DNA from: Pythium myriotylum
Taxonomy: Eukaryota; Oomycota; Peronosporomycetes; Pythiales; Pythiaceae
Direction: 5' to 3'
NCBI GenBank assembly: GCA_023091665.1
Contig: JALJCQ010000023.1
Location: forward strand, 868,001-932,000
DNA length: 64,000 nt
Notes under the pieces: generated by a model
Told to the model about the DNA's origin: nothing
What the model saw: the letters and a program-made list of their open reading frames with translations, nothing else
The model's database searches: none
In this document: piece after piece, positions 39,830 through 53,539 of the stretch
How positions within the stretch are numbered: position 1 is the stretch's first letter
How the letters are laid out: each line of letters starts with the position of its first letter
Made by a program: the position numbers and the translations under genes

Positions 39830-41221
39830 TCTCTTTTTGCACAACCTATCACATCCGAATCCCCGCAGCTATCACACTCACGCTCACGCTCACGCTCACG
39901 CTCACCCACACGCTCACGCTCACGCTCACCCACACGCTCACGCACACTTGCGCCTCGACGATCGATCGCCCCCTCTATCTATCGTCCCTATCGAAGCCCT
40001 GCGCCTCCACCTGCGCCTCCACCTCCGCCTCCGCCTCCGATCTGCACACAGCCGCATTGTTCGTGCCACATGCCACGCCCTTGTCTTCATCTCCAACGCG
40101 GACAGAATCGTAGGCCATCCGCGTCGTGCGTCTCTCGTGCCACGCCTTGGTGACTTTGAAGTGTTGGAGCCCCGTGTTCTATATCCCCCGCATCCCCGTA
40201 TTCCCGTACCCCCGTATCCTCGTATCGCCTTATTCCCATGTCCCTACGGCCCGTCCATCATCGACCACCGACCATCGACGCGGCCCCACAGGAGCAAGTC
40301 TGAGTAGTATTGCTTCTCTTCAAGAGCGTGGTGGCTTTGTTGTCTCATCTCCACAGCACAACTCGACACGATAGAGTGCGAGGTGGTGGTGGTGGTGGCT
40401 GTGTATCGATAGCGGCTTCTTGAGGTCACAGTCACTCGATCGGCTTCCTCCTTGCGATGCGAACGTCGTGTGGCGCTCTACGACGTACTTCCTACGGCCA
40501 CGACGCGGGGAGAGCGATAGAGGGACAGGAGAGAGCGATAGAGAGAGAGAGAGCGAGGTGGAGACAATATCGGCAACGACCGATACGAAAACAAAAACAA
40601 AGTCGAAGACGAAGGCGACGACGAAGGCGACGACGACGACGACGACGACAACAACGACGACAACAACAAGAACGACGACAACAACAACAACGACGAATGT
40701 CCCGTGCCCACGAATAAGGAGCAGTGGCTATGCAGACCTGCGAGCGGTGAGGTGGCATTCATCTCCACGGTGGCCAGGTGGGCGTCGGTAGATCAGGAGT
40801 GAAGTGTATGGCGAAGGCGGAGCTGTGAGTATACGGGCTTGGGGCGAGTGTTTGATGGAACGACGGGGTGAGGAGGGCGCCGAGGGGATGGAGAGGTGGC
40901 GGAGTGGATGTGGGGCAAGGAATGGAGTGCAGGCGACTTGTGCGGTCTCGGCGAGGTGGTTGATTGTGTGTAGGAGGAATCAGTGTGTAGCGGTGGGTGG
41001 GAATGAGCGAAGGGAACGAAGGGACGTTGAAGCGGTTTTGTCGAAGGATTGGGCGTGCGAGTGAGGTTGGTGAGTGCTGTAGTGGTTTTGCGGGAGCATA
41101 TGGGTACGATGCGAGAGTTTGTTGTGTGTGGAGTGGTGAGTAATGTCTGTTTTTGCTATTTTGCGTGGCGTGGTTGTGATGCATGTTTGTGAGGAGTATG
41201 GTGTGTGGTAGGTGGTTGTAT

Positions 41222-41294
41222 GGGGATGTAGCTCAGATGGTAGAGCGCTCGCTTAGCATGCGAGAGGTACTGGGATCGATACCCAGCTTCTCCA
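41222..41294 (+). tRNA. tRNA-Ala(AGC), copy 8
   Basis: Identical to copy 1. Confidence 0.98.
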
Positions 41295-41295
41295 G

Positions 41296-41367
41296 GCGTA
41301 TGTAGTATAGTGGTTAGTACCTCACGTTGTGGCCGTGATATCCCAGGTTCGACTCCTGGCATACGCA
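41296..41367 (+). tRNA. tRNA-His(GTG), copy 8
   Basis: Identical to copy 1. Confidence 0.98.
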
Positions 41368-42759
41368 TCTCTTTTTGCACAACCTATCACATCCGAATCC
41401 CCGCAGCTATCACACTCACGCTCACGCTCACGCTCACGCTCACCCACACGCTCACGCTCACGCTCACCCACACGCTCACGCACACTTGCGCCTCGACGAT
41501 CGATCGCCCCCTCTATCTATCGTCCCTATCGAAGCCCTGCGCCTCCACCTGCGCCTCCACCTCCGCCTCCGCCTCCGATCTGCACACAGCCGCATTGTTC
41601 GTGCCACATGCCACGCCCTTGTCTTCATCTCCAACGCGGACAGAATCGTAGGCCATCCGCGTCGTGCGTCTCTCGTGCCACGCCTTGGTGACTTTGAAGT
41701 GTTGGAGCCCCGTGTTCTATATCCCCCGCATCCCCGTATTCCCGTACCCCCGTATCCTCGTATCGCCTTATTCCCATGTCCCTACGGCCCGTCCATCATC
41801 GACCACCGACCATCGACGCGGCCCCACAGGAGCAAGTCTGAGTAGTATTGTTTCTCTTCAAGAGCGTGGTGGCTTTGTTGTCTCATCTCCACAGCACAAC
41901 TCGACACGATAGAGTGCGAGGTGGTGGTGGTGGTGGCTGTGTATCGATAGCGGCTTCTTGAGGTCACAGTCACTCGATCGGCTTCCTCCTTGCGATGCGA
42001 ACGTCGTGTGGCGCTCTACGACGTACTTCCTACGGCCACGACGCGGGGAGAGCGATAGAGGGACAGGAGAGAGCGATAGAGAGAGAGAGAGCGAGGTGGA
42101 GACAATATCGGCAACGACCGATACGAAAACAAAAACAAAGTCGAAGACGAAGGCGACGACGAAGGCGACGACGACGACGACGACGACAACAACGACGACA
42201 ACAACAAGAACGACGACAACAACAACAACGACGAATGTCCCGTGCCCACGAATAAGGAGCAGTGGCTATGCAGACCTGCGAGCGGTGAGGTGGCATTCAT
42301 CTCCACGGTGGCCAGGTGGGCGTCGGTAGATCAGGAGTGAAGTGTATGGCGAAGGCGGAGCTGTGAGTATACGGGCTTGGGGCGAGTGTTTGATGGAACG
42401 ACGGGGTGAGGAGGGCGCCGAGGGGATGGAGAGGTGGCGGAGTGGATGTGGGGCAAGGAATGGAGTGCAGGCGACTTGTGCGGTCTCGGCGAGGTGGTTG
42501 ATTGTGTGTAGGAGGAATCAGTGTGTAGCGGTGGGTGGGAATGAGCGAAGGGAACGAAGGGACGTTGAAGCGGTTTTGTCGAAGGATTGGGCGTGCGAGT
42601 GAGGTTGGTGAGTGCTGTAGTGGTTTTGCGGGAGCATATGGGTACGATGCGAGAGTTTGTTGTGTGTGGAGTGGTGAGTAATGTCTGTTTTTGCTATTTT
42701 GCGTGGCGTGGTTGTGATGCATGTTTGTGAGGAGTATGGTGTGTGGTAGGTGGTTGTAT

Positions 42760-42832
42760 GGGGATGTAGCTCAGATGGTAGAGCGCTCGCTTAGCATGCG
42801 AGAGGTACTGGGATCGATACCCAGCTTCTCCA
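42760..42832 (+). tRNA. tRNA-Ala(AGC), copy 9
   Basis: Identical to copy 1. Confidence 0.98.
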
Positions 42833-42833
42833 G

Positions 42834-42905
42834 GCGTATGTAGTATAGTGGTTAGTACCTCACGTTGTGGCCGTGATATCCCAGGTTCGACTCCTGGCAT
42901 ACGCA
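42834..42905 (+). tRNA. tRNA-His(GTG), copy 9
   Basis: Identical to copy 1. Confidence 0.98.
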
Positions 42906-44285
42906 TCTCTTTTTGCACAACCTATCACATCCGAATCCCCGCAGCTATCACACTCACGCTCACGCTCACGCTCACGCTCACCCACACGCTCACGCTCACG
43001 CTCACCCACACGCTCACGCACACTTGCGCCTCGACGATCGATCGCCCCCTCTATCTATCGTCCCTATCGAAGCCCTGCGCCTCCACCTGCGCCTCCACCT
43101 CCGCCTCCGCCTCCGATCTGCACACAGCCGCATTGTTCGTGCCACATGCCACGCCCTTGTCTTCATCTCCAACGCGGACAGAATCGTAGGCCATCCGCGT
43201 CGTGCGTCTCTCGTGCCACGCCTTGGTGACTTTGAAGTGTTGGAGCCCCGTGTTCTATATCCCCCGCATCCCCGTATTCCCGTACCCCCGTATCCTCGTA
43301 TCGCCTTATTCCCATGTCCCTACGGCCCGTCCATCATCGACCACCGACCATCGACGCGGCCCCACAGGAGCAAGTCTGAGTAGTATTGTTTCTCTTCAAG
43401 AGCGTGGTGGCTTTGTTGTCTCATCTCCACAGCACAACTCGACACGATAGAGTGCGAGGTGGTGGTGGTGGTGGCTGTGTATCGATAGCGGCTTCTTGAG
43501 GTCACAGTCACTCGATCGGCTTCCTCCTTGCGATGCGAACGTCGTGTGGCGCTCTACGACGTACTTCCTACGGCCACGACGCGGGGAGAGCGATAGAGGG
43601 ACAGGAGAGAGCGATAGAGAGAGAGAGAGCGAGGTGGAGACAATATCGGCAACGACCGATACGAAAACAAAAACAAAGTCGAAGACGAAGGCGACGACGA
43701 CGACGACGACGACAACAACGACGACAACAACAAGAACGACGACAACAACAACAACGACGAATGTCCCGTGCCCACGAATAAGGAGCAGTGGCTATGCAGA
43801 CCTGCGAGCGGTGAGGTGGCATTCATCTCCACGGTGGCCAGGTGGGCGTCGGTAGATCAGGAGTGAAGTGTATGGCGAAGGCGGAGCTGTGAGTATACGG
43901 GCTTGGGGCGAGTGTTTGATGGAACGACGGGGTGAGGAGGGCGCCGAGGGGATGGAGAGGTGGCGGAGTGGATGTGGGGCAAGGAATGGAGTGCAGGCGA
44001 CTTGTGCGGTCTCGGCGAGGTGGTTGATTGTGTGTAGGAGGAATCAGTGTGTAGCGGTGGGTGGGAATGAGCGAAGGGAACGAAGGGACGTTGAAGCGGT
44101 TTTGTCGAAGGATTGGGCGTGCGAGTGAGGTTGGTGAGTGCTGTAGTGGTTTTGCGGGAGCATATGGGTACGATGCGAGAGTTTGTTGTGTGTGGAGTGG
44201 TGAGTAATGTCTGTTTTTGCTATTTTGCGTGGCGTGGTTGTGATGCATGTTTGTGAGGAGTATGGTGTGTGGTAGGTGGTTGTAT

Positions 44286-44358
44286 GGGGACGTAGCTCAG
44301 ATGGTAGAGCGCTCGCTTAGCATGCGAGAGGTACTGGGATCGATACCCAGCTTCTCCA
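44286..44358 (+). tRNA. tRNA-Ala(AGC), copy 10, with C at position 6
   Basis: The only Ala copy with a base change that I found: GGGGACG instead of GGGGATG. It turns the U6-U67 mismatch into C6-U67 and so does not repair the acceptor stem. Confidence 0.97.
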
Positions 44359-44359
44359 G

Positions 44360-44431
44360 GCGTATGTAGTATAGTGGTTAGTACCTCACGTTGTGGCCGT
44401 GATATCCCAGGTTCGACTCCTGGCATACGCA
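44360..44431 (+). tRNA. tRNA-His(GTG), copy 10
   Basis: Identical to copy 1. Confidence 0.98.
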
Positions 44432-45823
44432 TCTCTTTTTGCACAACCTATCACATCCGAATCCCCGCAGCTATCACACTCACGCTCACCCACACGCTCA
44501 CGCTCACCCACACGCTCACGCTCACGCTCACCCACACGCTCACGCACACTTGCGCCTCGACGATCGATCGCCCCCTCTATCTATCGTCCCTATCGAAGCC
44601 CTGCGCCTCCACCTGCGCCTCCACCTCCGCCTCCGCCTCCGATCTGCACACAGCCGCATTGTTCGTGCCACATGCCACGCCCTTGTCTTCATCTCCAACG
44701 CGGACAGAATCGTAGGCCATCCGCGTCGTGCGTCTCTCGTGCCACGCCTTGGTGACTTTGAAGTGTTGGAGCCCCGTGTTCTATATCCCCCGCATCCCCG
44801 TATTCCCGTACCCCCGTATCCTCGTATCGCCTTATTCCCATGTCCCTACGGCCCGTCCATCATCGACCACCGACCATCGACGCGGCCCCACAGGAGCAAG
44901 TCTGAGTAGTATTGTTTCTCTTCAAGAGCGTGGTGGCTTTGTTGTCTCATCTCCACAGCACAACTCGACACGATAGAGTGCGAGGTGGTGGTGGTGGTGG
45001 CTGTGTATCGATAGCGGCTTCTTGAGGTCACAGTCACTCGATCGGCTTCCTCCTTGCGATGCGAACGTCGTGTGGCGCTCTACGACGTACTTCCTACGGC
45101 CACGACGCGGGGAGAGCGATAGAGGGACAGGAGAGAGCGATAGAGAGAGAGAGAGCGAGGTGGAGACAATATCGGCAACGACCGATACGAAAACAAAAAC
45201 AAAGTCGAAGACGAAGGCGACGACGAAGGCGACGACGACGACGACGACGACAACAACGACGACAACAACAAGAACGACGACAACAACAACAACGACGAAT
45301 GTCCCGTGCCCACGAATAAGGAGCAGTGGCTATGCAGACCTGCGAGCGGTGAGGTGGCATTCATCTCCACGGTGGCCAGGTGGGCGTCGGTAGATCAGGA
45401 GTGAAGTGTATGGCGAAGGCGGAGCTGTGAGTATACGGGCTTGGGGCGAGTGTTTGATGGAACGACGGGGTGAGGAGGGCGCCGAGGGGATGGAGAGGTG
45501 GCGGAGTGGATGTGGGGCAAGGAATGGAGTGCAGGCGACTTGTGCGGTCTCGGCGAGGTGGTTGATTGTGTGTAGGAGGAATCAGTGTGTAGCGGTGGGT
45601 GGGAATGAGCGAAGGGAACGAAGGGACGTTGAAGCGGTTTTGTCGAAGGATTGGGCGTGCGAGTGAGGTTGGTGAGTGCTGTAGTGGTTTTGCGGGAGCA
45701 TATGGGTACGATGCGAGAGTTTGTTGTGTGTGGAGTGGTGAGTAATGTCTGTTTTTGCTATTTTGCGTGGCGTGGTTGTGATGCATGTTTGTGAGGAGTA
45801 TGGTGTGTGGTAGGTGGTTGTAT

Positions 45824-45896
45824 GGGGATGTAGCTCAGATGGTAGAGCGCTCGCTTAGCATGCGAGAGGTACTGGGATCGATACCCAGCTTCTCCA
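45824..45896 (+). tRNA. tRNA-Ala(AGC), copy 11
   Basis: Identical to copy 1. Confidence 0.98.
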
Positions 45897-45897
45897 G

Positions 45898-45969
45898 GCG
45901 TATGTAGTATAGTGGTTAGTACCTCACGTTGTGGCCGTGATATCCCAGGTTCGACTCCTGGCATACGCA
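45898..45969 (+). tRNA. tRNA-His(GTG), copy 11
   Basis: Identical to copy 1. Confidence 0.98.
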
Positions 45970-47337
45970 TCTCTTTTTGCACAACCTATCACATCCGAAT
46001 CCCCGCAGCTATCACACTCACGCTCACGCTCACGCTCACGCTCACCCACACGCTCACGCTCACGCTCACCCACACGCTCACGCACACTTGCGCCTCGACG
46101 ATCGATCGCCCCCTCTATCTATCGTCCCTATCGAAGCCCTGCGCCTCCACCTGCGCCTCCGCCTCCGATCTGCACACAGCCGCATTGTTCGTGCCACATG
46201 CCACGCCCTTGTCTTCATCTCCAACGCGGACAGAATCGTAGGCCATCCGCGTCGTGCGTCTCTCGTGCCACGCCTTGGTGACTTTGAAGTGTTGGAACCC
46301 CGTGTTCTATATCCCCCGCATCCCCGTATTCCCGTACCCCCGTATCCTCGTATCGCCTTATTCCCATGTCCCTACGGCCCGTCCATCATCGACCACCGAC
46401 CATCGACGCGGCCCCACAGGAGCAAGTCTGAGTAGTATTGTTTCTCTTCAAGAGCGTGGTGGCTTTGTTGTCTCATCTCCACAGCACAACTCGACACGAT
46501 AGAGTGCGAGGTGGTGGTGGTGGTGGCTGTGTATCGATAGCGGCTTCTTGAGGTCACAGTCACTCGATCGGCTTCCTCCTTGCGATGCGAACGTCGTGTG
46601 GCGCTCTACGACGTACTTCCTACGGCCACGACGCGGGGAGAGCGATAGAGGGACAGGAGAGAGCGATAGAGAGAGAGAGAGCGAGGTGGAGACAATATCG
46701 GCAACGACCGATACGAAAACAAAAACAAAGTCGAAGACGAAGGCGACGACGACGACGACGACGACAACAACGACGACAACAACAAGAACGACGACAACAA
46801 CAACAACGACGAATGTCCCGTGCCCACGAATAAGGAGCAGTGGCTATGCAGACCTGCGAGCGGTGAGGTGGCATTCATCTCCACGGTGGCCAGGTGGGCG
46901 TCGGTAGATCAGGAGTGAAGTGTATGGCGAAGGCGGAGCTGTGAGTATACGGGCTTGGGGCGAGTGTTTGATGGAACGACGGGGTGAGGAGGGCGCCGAG
47001 GGGATGGAGAGGTGGCGGAGTGGATGTGGGGCAAGGAATGGAGTGCAGGCGACTTGTGCGGTCTCGGCGAGGTGGTTGATTGTGTGTAGGAGGAATCAGT
47101 GTGTAGCGGTGGGTGGGAATGAGCGAAGGGAACGAAGGGACGTTGAAGCGGTTTTGTCGAAGGATTGGGCGTGCGAGTGAGGTTGGTGAGTGCTGTAGTG
47201 GTTTTGCGGGAGCATATGGGTACGATGCGAGAGTTTGTTGTGTGTGGAGTGGTGAGTAATGTCTGTTTTTGCTATTTTGCGTGGCGTGGTTGTGATGCAT
47301 GTTTGTGAGGAGTATGGTGTGTGGTAGGTGGTTGTAT

Positions 47338-47410
47338 GGGGATGTAGCTCAGATGGTAGAGCGCTCGCTTAGCATGCGAGAGGTACTGGGATCGATACCC
47401 AGCTTCTCCA
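47338..47410 (+). tRNA. tRNA-Ala(AGC), copy 12
   Basis: Identical to copy 1. Confidence 0.98.
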
Positions 47411-47411
47411 G

Positions 47412-47483
47412 GCGTATGTAGTATAGTGGTTAGTACCTCACGTTGTGGCCGTGATATCCCAGGTTCGACTCCTGGCATACGCA
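47412..47483 (+). tRNA. tRNA-His(GTG), copy 12
   Basis: Identical to copy 1. The unit it opens is the shortest in the array (1490 bp). Confidence 0.98.
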
Positions 47484-48827
47484 TCTCTTTTTGCACAACC
47501 TATCACATCCGAATCCCCGCAGCTATCACACTCACGCTCACCCACACGCTCACGCTCACCCACACGCTCACGCACACTTGCGCCTCGACGATCGATCGCC
47601 CCCTCTATCTATCGTCCCTATCGAAGCCCTGCGCCTCCACCTGCGCCTCCGCCTCCGATCTGCACACAGCCGCATTGTTCGTGCCACATGCCACGCCCTT
47701 GTCTTCATCTCCAACGCGGACAGAATCGTAGGCCATCCGCGTCGTGCGTCTCTCGTGCCACGCCTTGGTGACTTTGAAGTGTTGGAGCCCCGTGTTCTAT
47801 ATCCCCCGCATCCCCGTATTCCCGTACCCCCGTATCCTCGTATCGCCTTATTCCCATGTCCCTACGGCCCGTCCATCATCGACCACCGACCATCGACGCG
47901 GCCCCACAGGAGCAAGTCTGAGTAGTATTGTTTCTCTTCAAGAGCGTGGTGGCTTTGTTGTCTCATCTCCACAGCACAACTCGACACGATAGAGTGCGAG
48001 GTGGTGGTGGTGGTGGCTGTGTATCGATAGCGGCTTCTTGAGGTCACAGTCACTCGATCGGCTTCCTCCTTGCGATGCGAACGTCGTGTGGCGCTCTACG
48101 ACGTACTTCCTACGGCCACGACGCGGGGAGAGCGATAGAGGGACAGGAGAGAGCGATAGAGAGAGAGAGAGCGAGGTGGAGACAATATCGGCAACGACCG
48201 ATACGAAAACAAAAACAAAGTCGAAGACGAAGGCGACGACGACGACGACGACGACAACAACGACGACAACAACAAGAACGACGACAACAACAACAACGAC
48301 GAATGTCCCGTGCCCACGAATAAGGAGCAGTGGCTATGCAGACCTGCGAGCGGTGAGGTGGCATTCATCTCCACGGTGGCCAGGTGGGCGTCGGTAGATC
48401 AGGAGTGAAGTGTATGGCGAAGGCGGAGCTGTGAGTATACGGGCTTGGGGCGAGTGTTTGATGGAACGACGGGGTGAGGAGGGCGCCGAGGGGATGGAGA
48501 GGTGGCGGAGTGGATGTGGGGCAAGGAATGGAGTGCAGGCGACTTGTGCGGTCTCGGCGAGGTGGTTGATTGTGTGTAGGAGGAATCAGTGTGTAGCGGT
48601 GGGTGGGAATGAGCGAAGGGAACGAAGGGACGTTGAAGCGGTTTTGTCGAAGGATTGGGCGTGCGAGTGAGGTTGGTGAGTGCTGTAGTGGTTTTGCGGG
48701 AGCATATGGGTACGATGCGAGAGTTTGTTGTGTGTGGAGTGGTGAGTAATGTCTGTTTTTGCTATTTTGCGTGGCGTGGTTGTGATGCATGTTTGTGAGG
48801 AGTATGGTGTGTGGTAGGTGGTTGTAT

Positions 48828-48900
48828 GGGGATGTAGCTCAGATGGTAGAGCGCTCGCTTAGCATGCGAGAGGTACTGGGATCGATACCCAGCTTCTCCA
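48828..48900 (+). tRNA. tRNA-Ala(AGC), copy 13
   Basis: Identical to copy 1. Confidence 0.98.
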
Positions 48901-48901
48901 G

Positions 48902-48973
48902 GCGTATGTAGTATAGTGGTTAGTACCTCACGTTGTGGCCGTGATATCCCAGGTTCGACTCCTGGCATACGCA
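48902..48973 (+). tRNA. tRNA-His(GTG), copy 13
   Basis: Identical to copy 1. Confidence 0.98.
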
Positions 48974-50359
48974 TCTCTTTTTGCACAACCTATCACATCC
49001 GAATCCCCGCAGCTATCACACTCACGCTCACCCACACGCTCACGCTCACCCACACGCTCACGCTCACGCTCACCCACACGCTCACGCACACTTGCGCCTC
49101 GACGATCGATCGCCCCCTCTATCTATCGTCCCTATCGAAGCCCTGCGCCTCCACCTGCGCCTCCGCCTCCGCCTCCGATCTGCACACAGCCGCATTGTTC
49201 GTGCCACATGCCACGCCCTTGTCTTCATCTCCAACGCGGACAGAATCGTAGGCCATCCGCGTCGTGCGTCTCTCGTGCCACGCCTTGGTGACTTTGAAGT
49301 GTTGGAGCCCCGTGTTCTATATCCCCCGCATCCCCGTATTCCCGTACCCCCGTATCCTCGTATCGCCTTATTCCCATGTCCCTACGGCCCGTCCATCATC
49401 GACCACCGACCATCGACGCGGCCCCACAGGAGCAAGTCTGAGTAGTATTGTTTCTCTTCAAGAGCGTGGTGGCTTTGTTGTCTCATCTCCACAGCACAAC
49501 TCGACACGATAGAGTGCGAGGTGGTGGTGGTGGTGGCTGTGTATCGATAGCGGCTTCTTGAGGTCACAGTCACTCGATCGGCTTCCTCCTTGCGATGCGA
49601 ACGTCGTGTGGCGCTCTACGACGTACTTCCTACGGCCACGACGCGGGGAGAGCGATAGAGGGACAGGAGAGAGCGATAGAGAGAGAGAGAGCGAGGTGGA
49701 GACAATATCGGCAACGACCGATACGAAAACAAAAACAAAGTCGAAGACGAAGGCGACGACGAAGGCGACGACGACGACGACGACGACAACAACGACGACA
49801 ACAACAAGAACGACGACAACAACAACAACGACGAATGTCCCGTGCCCACGAATAAGGAGCAGTGGCTATGCAGACCTGCGAGCGGTGAGGTGGCATTCAT
49901 CTCCACGGTGGCCAGGTGGGCGTCGGTAGATCAGGAGTGAAGTGTATGGCGAAGGCGGAGCTGTGAGTATACGGGCTTGGGGCGAGTGTTTGATGGAACG
50001 ACGGGGTGAGGAGGGCGCCGAGGGGATGGAGAGGTGGCGGAGTGGATGTGGGGCAAGGAATGGAGTGCAGGCGACTTGTGCGGTCTCGGCGAGGTGGTTG
50101 ATTGTGTGTAGGAGGAATCAGTGTGTAGCGGTGGGTGGGAATGAGCGAAGGGAACGAAGGGACGTTGAAGCGGTTTTGTCGAAGGATTGGGCGTGCGAGT
50201 GAGGTTGGTGAGTGCTGTAGTGGTTTTGCGGGAGCATATGGGTACGATGCGAGAGTTTGTTGTGTGTGGAGTGGTGAGTAATGTCTGTTTTTGCTATTTT
50301 GCGTGGCGTGGTTGTGATGCATGTTTGTGAGGAGTATGGTGTGTGGTAGGTGGTTGTAT

Positions 50360-50432
50360 GGGGATGTAGCTCAGATGGTAGAGCGCTCGCTTAGCATGCG
50401 AGAGGTACTGGGATCGATACCCAGCTTCTCCA
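50360..50432 (+). tRNA. tRNA-Ala(AGC), copy 14
   Basis: Identical to copy 1. Confidence 0.98.
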
Positions 50433-50433
50433 G

Positions 50434-50505
50434 GCGTATGTAGTATAGTGGTTAGTACCTCACGTTGTGGCCGTGATATCCCAGGTTCGACTCCTGGCAT
50501 ACGCA
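50434..50505 (+). tRNA. tRNA-His(GTG), copy 14
   Basis: Identical to copy 1. Confidence 0.98.
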
Positions 50506-51855
50506 TCTCTTTTTGCACAACCTATCACATCCGAATCCCCGCAGCTATCACACTCACGCTCACCCACACGCTCACGCTCACGCTCACCCACACGCTCACG
50601 CACACTTGCGCCTCGACGATCGATCGCCCCCTCTATCTATCGTCCCTATCGAAGCCCTGCGCCTCCACCTGCGCCTCCGCCTCCGATCTGCACACAGCCG
50701 CATTGTTCGTGCCACATGCCACGCCCTTGTCTTCATCTCCAACGCGGACAGAATCGTAGGCCATCCGCGTCGTGCGTCTCTCGTGCCACGCCTTGGTGAC
50801 TTTGAAGTGTTGGAGCCCCGTGTTCTATATCCCCCGCATCCCCGTATTCCCGTACCCCCGTATCCTCGTATCGCCTTATTCCCATGTCCCTACGGCCCGT
50901 CCATCATCGACCACCGACCATCGACGCGGCCCCACAGGAGCAAGTCTGAGTAGTATTGTTTCTCTTCAAGAGCGTGGTGGCTTTGTTGTCTCATCTCCAC
51001 AGCACAACTCGACACGATAGAGTGCGAGGTGGTGGTGGTGGTGGCTGTGTATCGATAGCGGCTTCTTGAGGTCACAGTCACTCGATCGGCTTCCTCCTTG
51101 CGATGCGAACGTCGTGTGGCGCTCTACGACGTACTTCCTACGGCCACGACGCGGGGAGAGCGATAGAGGGACAGGAGAGAGCGATAGAGAGAGAGAGAGC
51201 GAGGTGGAGACAATATCGGCAACGACCGATACGAAAACAAAAACAAAGTCGAAGACGAAGGCGACGACGACGACGACGACGACAACAACGACGACAACAA
51301 CAAGAACGACGACAACAACAACAACGACGAATGTCCCGTGCCCACGAATAAGGAGCAGTGGCTATGCAGACCTGCGAGCGGTGAGGTGGCATTCATCTCC
51401 ACGGTGGCCAGGTGGGCGTCGGTAGATCAGGAGTGAAGTGTATGGCGAAGGCGGAGCTGTGAGTATACGGGCTTGGGGCGAGTGTTTGATGGAACGACGG
51501 GGTGAGGAGGGCGCCGAGGGGATGGAGAGGTGGCGGAGTGGATGTGGGGCAAGGAATGGAGTGCAGGCGACTTGTGCGGTCTCGGCGAGGTGGTTGATTG
51601 TGTGTAGGAGGAATCAGTGTGTAGCGGTGGGTGGGAATGAGCGAAGGGAACGAAGGGACGTTGAAGCGGTTTTGTCGAAGGATTGGGCGTGCGAGTGAGG
51701 TTGGTGAGTGCTGTAGTGGTTTTGCGGGAGCATATGGGTACGATGCGAGAGTTTGTTGTGTGTGGAGTGGTGAGTAATGTCTGTTTTTGCTATTTTGCGT
51801 GGCGTGGTTGTGATGCATGTTTGTGAGGAGTATGGTGTGTGGTAGGTGGTTGTAT

Positions 51856-51928
51856 GGGGATGTAGCTCAGATGGTAGAGCGCTCGCTTAGCATGCGAGAG
51901 GTACTGGGATCGATACCCAGCTTCTCCA
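51856..51928 (+). tRNA. tRNA-Ala(AGC), copy 15
   Basis: Identical to copy 1. Confidence 0.98.
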
Positions 51929-51929
51929 G

Positions 51930-52001
51930 GCGTATGTAGTATAGTGGTTAGTACCTCACGTTGTGGCCGTGATATCCCAGGTTCGACTCCTGGCATACGC
52001 A
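51930..52001 (+). tRNA. tRNA-His(GTG), copy 15
   Basis: Identical to copy 1. Confidence 0.98.
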
Positions 52002-53393
52002 TCTCTTTTTGCACAACCTATCACATCCGAATCCCCGCAGCTATCACACTCACGCTCACCCACACGCTCACGCTCACCCACACGCTCACGCTCACGCTCA
52101 CCCACACGCTCACGCACACTTGCGCCTCGACGATCGATCGCCCCCTCTATCTATCGTCCCTATCGAAGCCCTGCGCCTCCACCTGCGCCTCCACCTCCGC
52201 CTCCGCCTCCGATCTGCACACAGCCGCATTGTTCGTGCCACATGCCACGCCCTTGTCTTCATCTCCAACGCGGACAGAATCGTAGGCCATCCGCGTCGTG
52301 CGTCTCTCGTGCCACGCCTTGGTGACTTTGAAGTGTTGGAGCCCCGTGTTCTATATCCCCCGCATCCCCGTATTCCCGTACCCCCGTATCCTCGTATCGC
52401 CTTATTCCCATGTCCCTACGGCCCGTCCATCATCGACCACCGACCATCGACGCGGCCCCACAGGAGCAAGTCTGAGTAGTATTGTTTCTCTTCAAGAGCG
52501 TGGTGGCTTTGTTGTCTCATCTCCACAGCACAACTCGACACGATAGAGTGCGAGGTGGTGGTGGTGGTGGCTGTGTATCGATAGCGGCTTCTTGAGGTCA
52601 CAGTCACTCGATCGGCTTCCTCCTTGCGATGCGAACGTCGTGTGGCGCTCTACGACGTACTTCCTACGGCCACGACGCGGGGAGAGCGATAGAGGGACAG
52701 GAGAGAGCGATAGAGAGAGAGAGAGCGAGGTGGAGACAATATCGGCAACGACCGATACGAAAACAAAAACAAAGTCGAAGACGAAGGCGACGACGAAGGC
52801 GACGACGACGACGACGACGACAACAACGACGACAACAACAAGAACGACGACAACAACAACAACGACGAATGTCCCGTGCCCACGAATAAGGAGCAGTGGC
52901 TATGCAGACCTGCGAGCGGTGAGGTGGCATTCATCTCCACGGTGGCCAGGTGGGCGTCGGTAGATCAGGAGTGAAGTGTATGGCGAAGGCGGAGCTGTGA
53001 GTATACGGGCTTGGGGCGAGTGTTTGATGGAACGACGGGGTGAGGAGGGCGCCGAGGGGATGGAGAGGTGGCGGAGTGGATGTGGGGCAAGGAATGGAGT
53101 GCAGGCGACTTGTGCGGTCTCGGCGAGGTGGTTGATTGTGTGTAGGAGGAATCAGTGTGTAGCGGTGGGTGGGAATGAGCGAAGGGAACGAAGGGACGTT
53201 GAAGCGGTTTTGTCGAAGGATTGGGCGTGCGAGTGAGGTTGGTGAGTGCTGTAGTGGTTTTGCGGGAGCATATGGGTACGATGCGAGAGTTTGTTGTGTG
53301 TGGAGTGGTGAGTAATGTCTGTTTTTGCTATTTTGCGTGGCGTGGTTGTGATGCATGTTTGTGAGGAGTATGGTGTGTGGTAGGTGGTTGTAT

Positions 53394-53466
53394 GGGGATG
53401 TAGCTCAGATGGTAGAGCGCTCGCTTAGCATGCGAGAGGTACTGGGATCGATACCCAGCTTCTCCA
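53394..53466 (+). tRNA. tRNA-Ala(AGC), copy 16
   Basis: Identical to copy 1. Confidence 0.98.
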
Positions 53467-53467
53467 G

Positions 53468-53539
53468 GCGTATGTAGTATAGTGGTTAGTACCTCACGTT
53501 GTGGCCGTGATATCCCAGGTTCGACTCCTGGCATACGCA
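53468..53539 (+). tRNA. tRNA-His(GTG), copy 16
   Basis: Identical to copy 1. Confidence 0.98.
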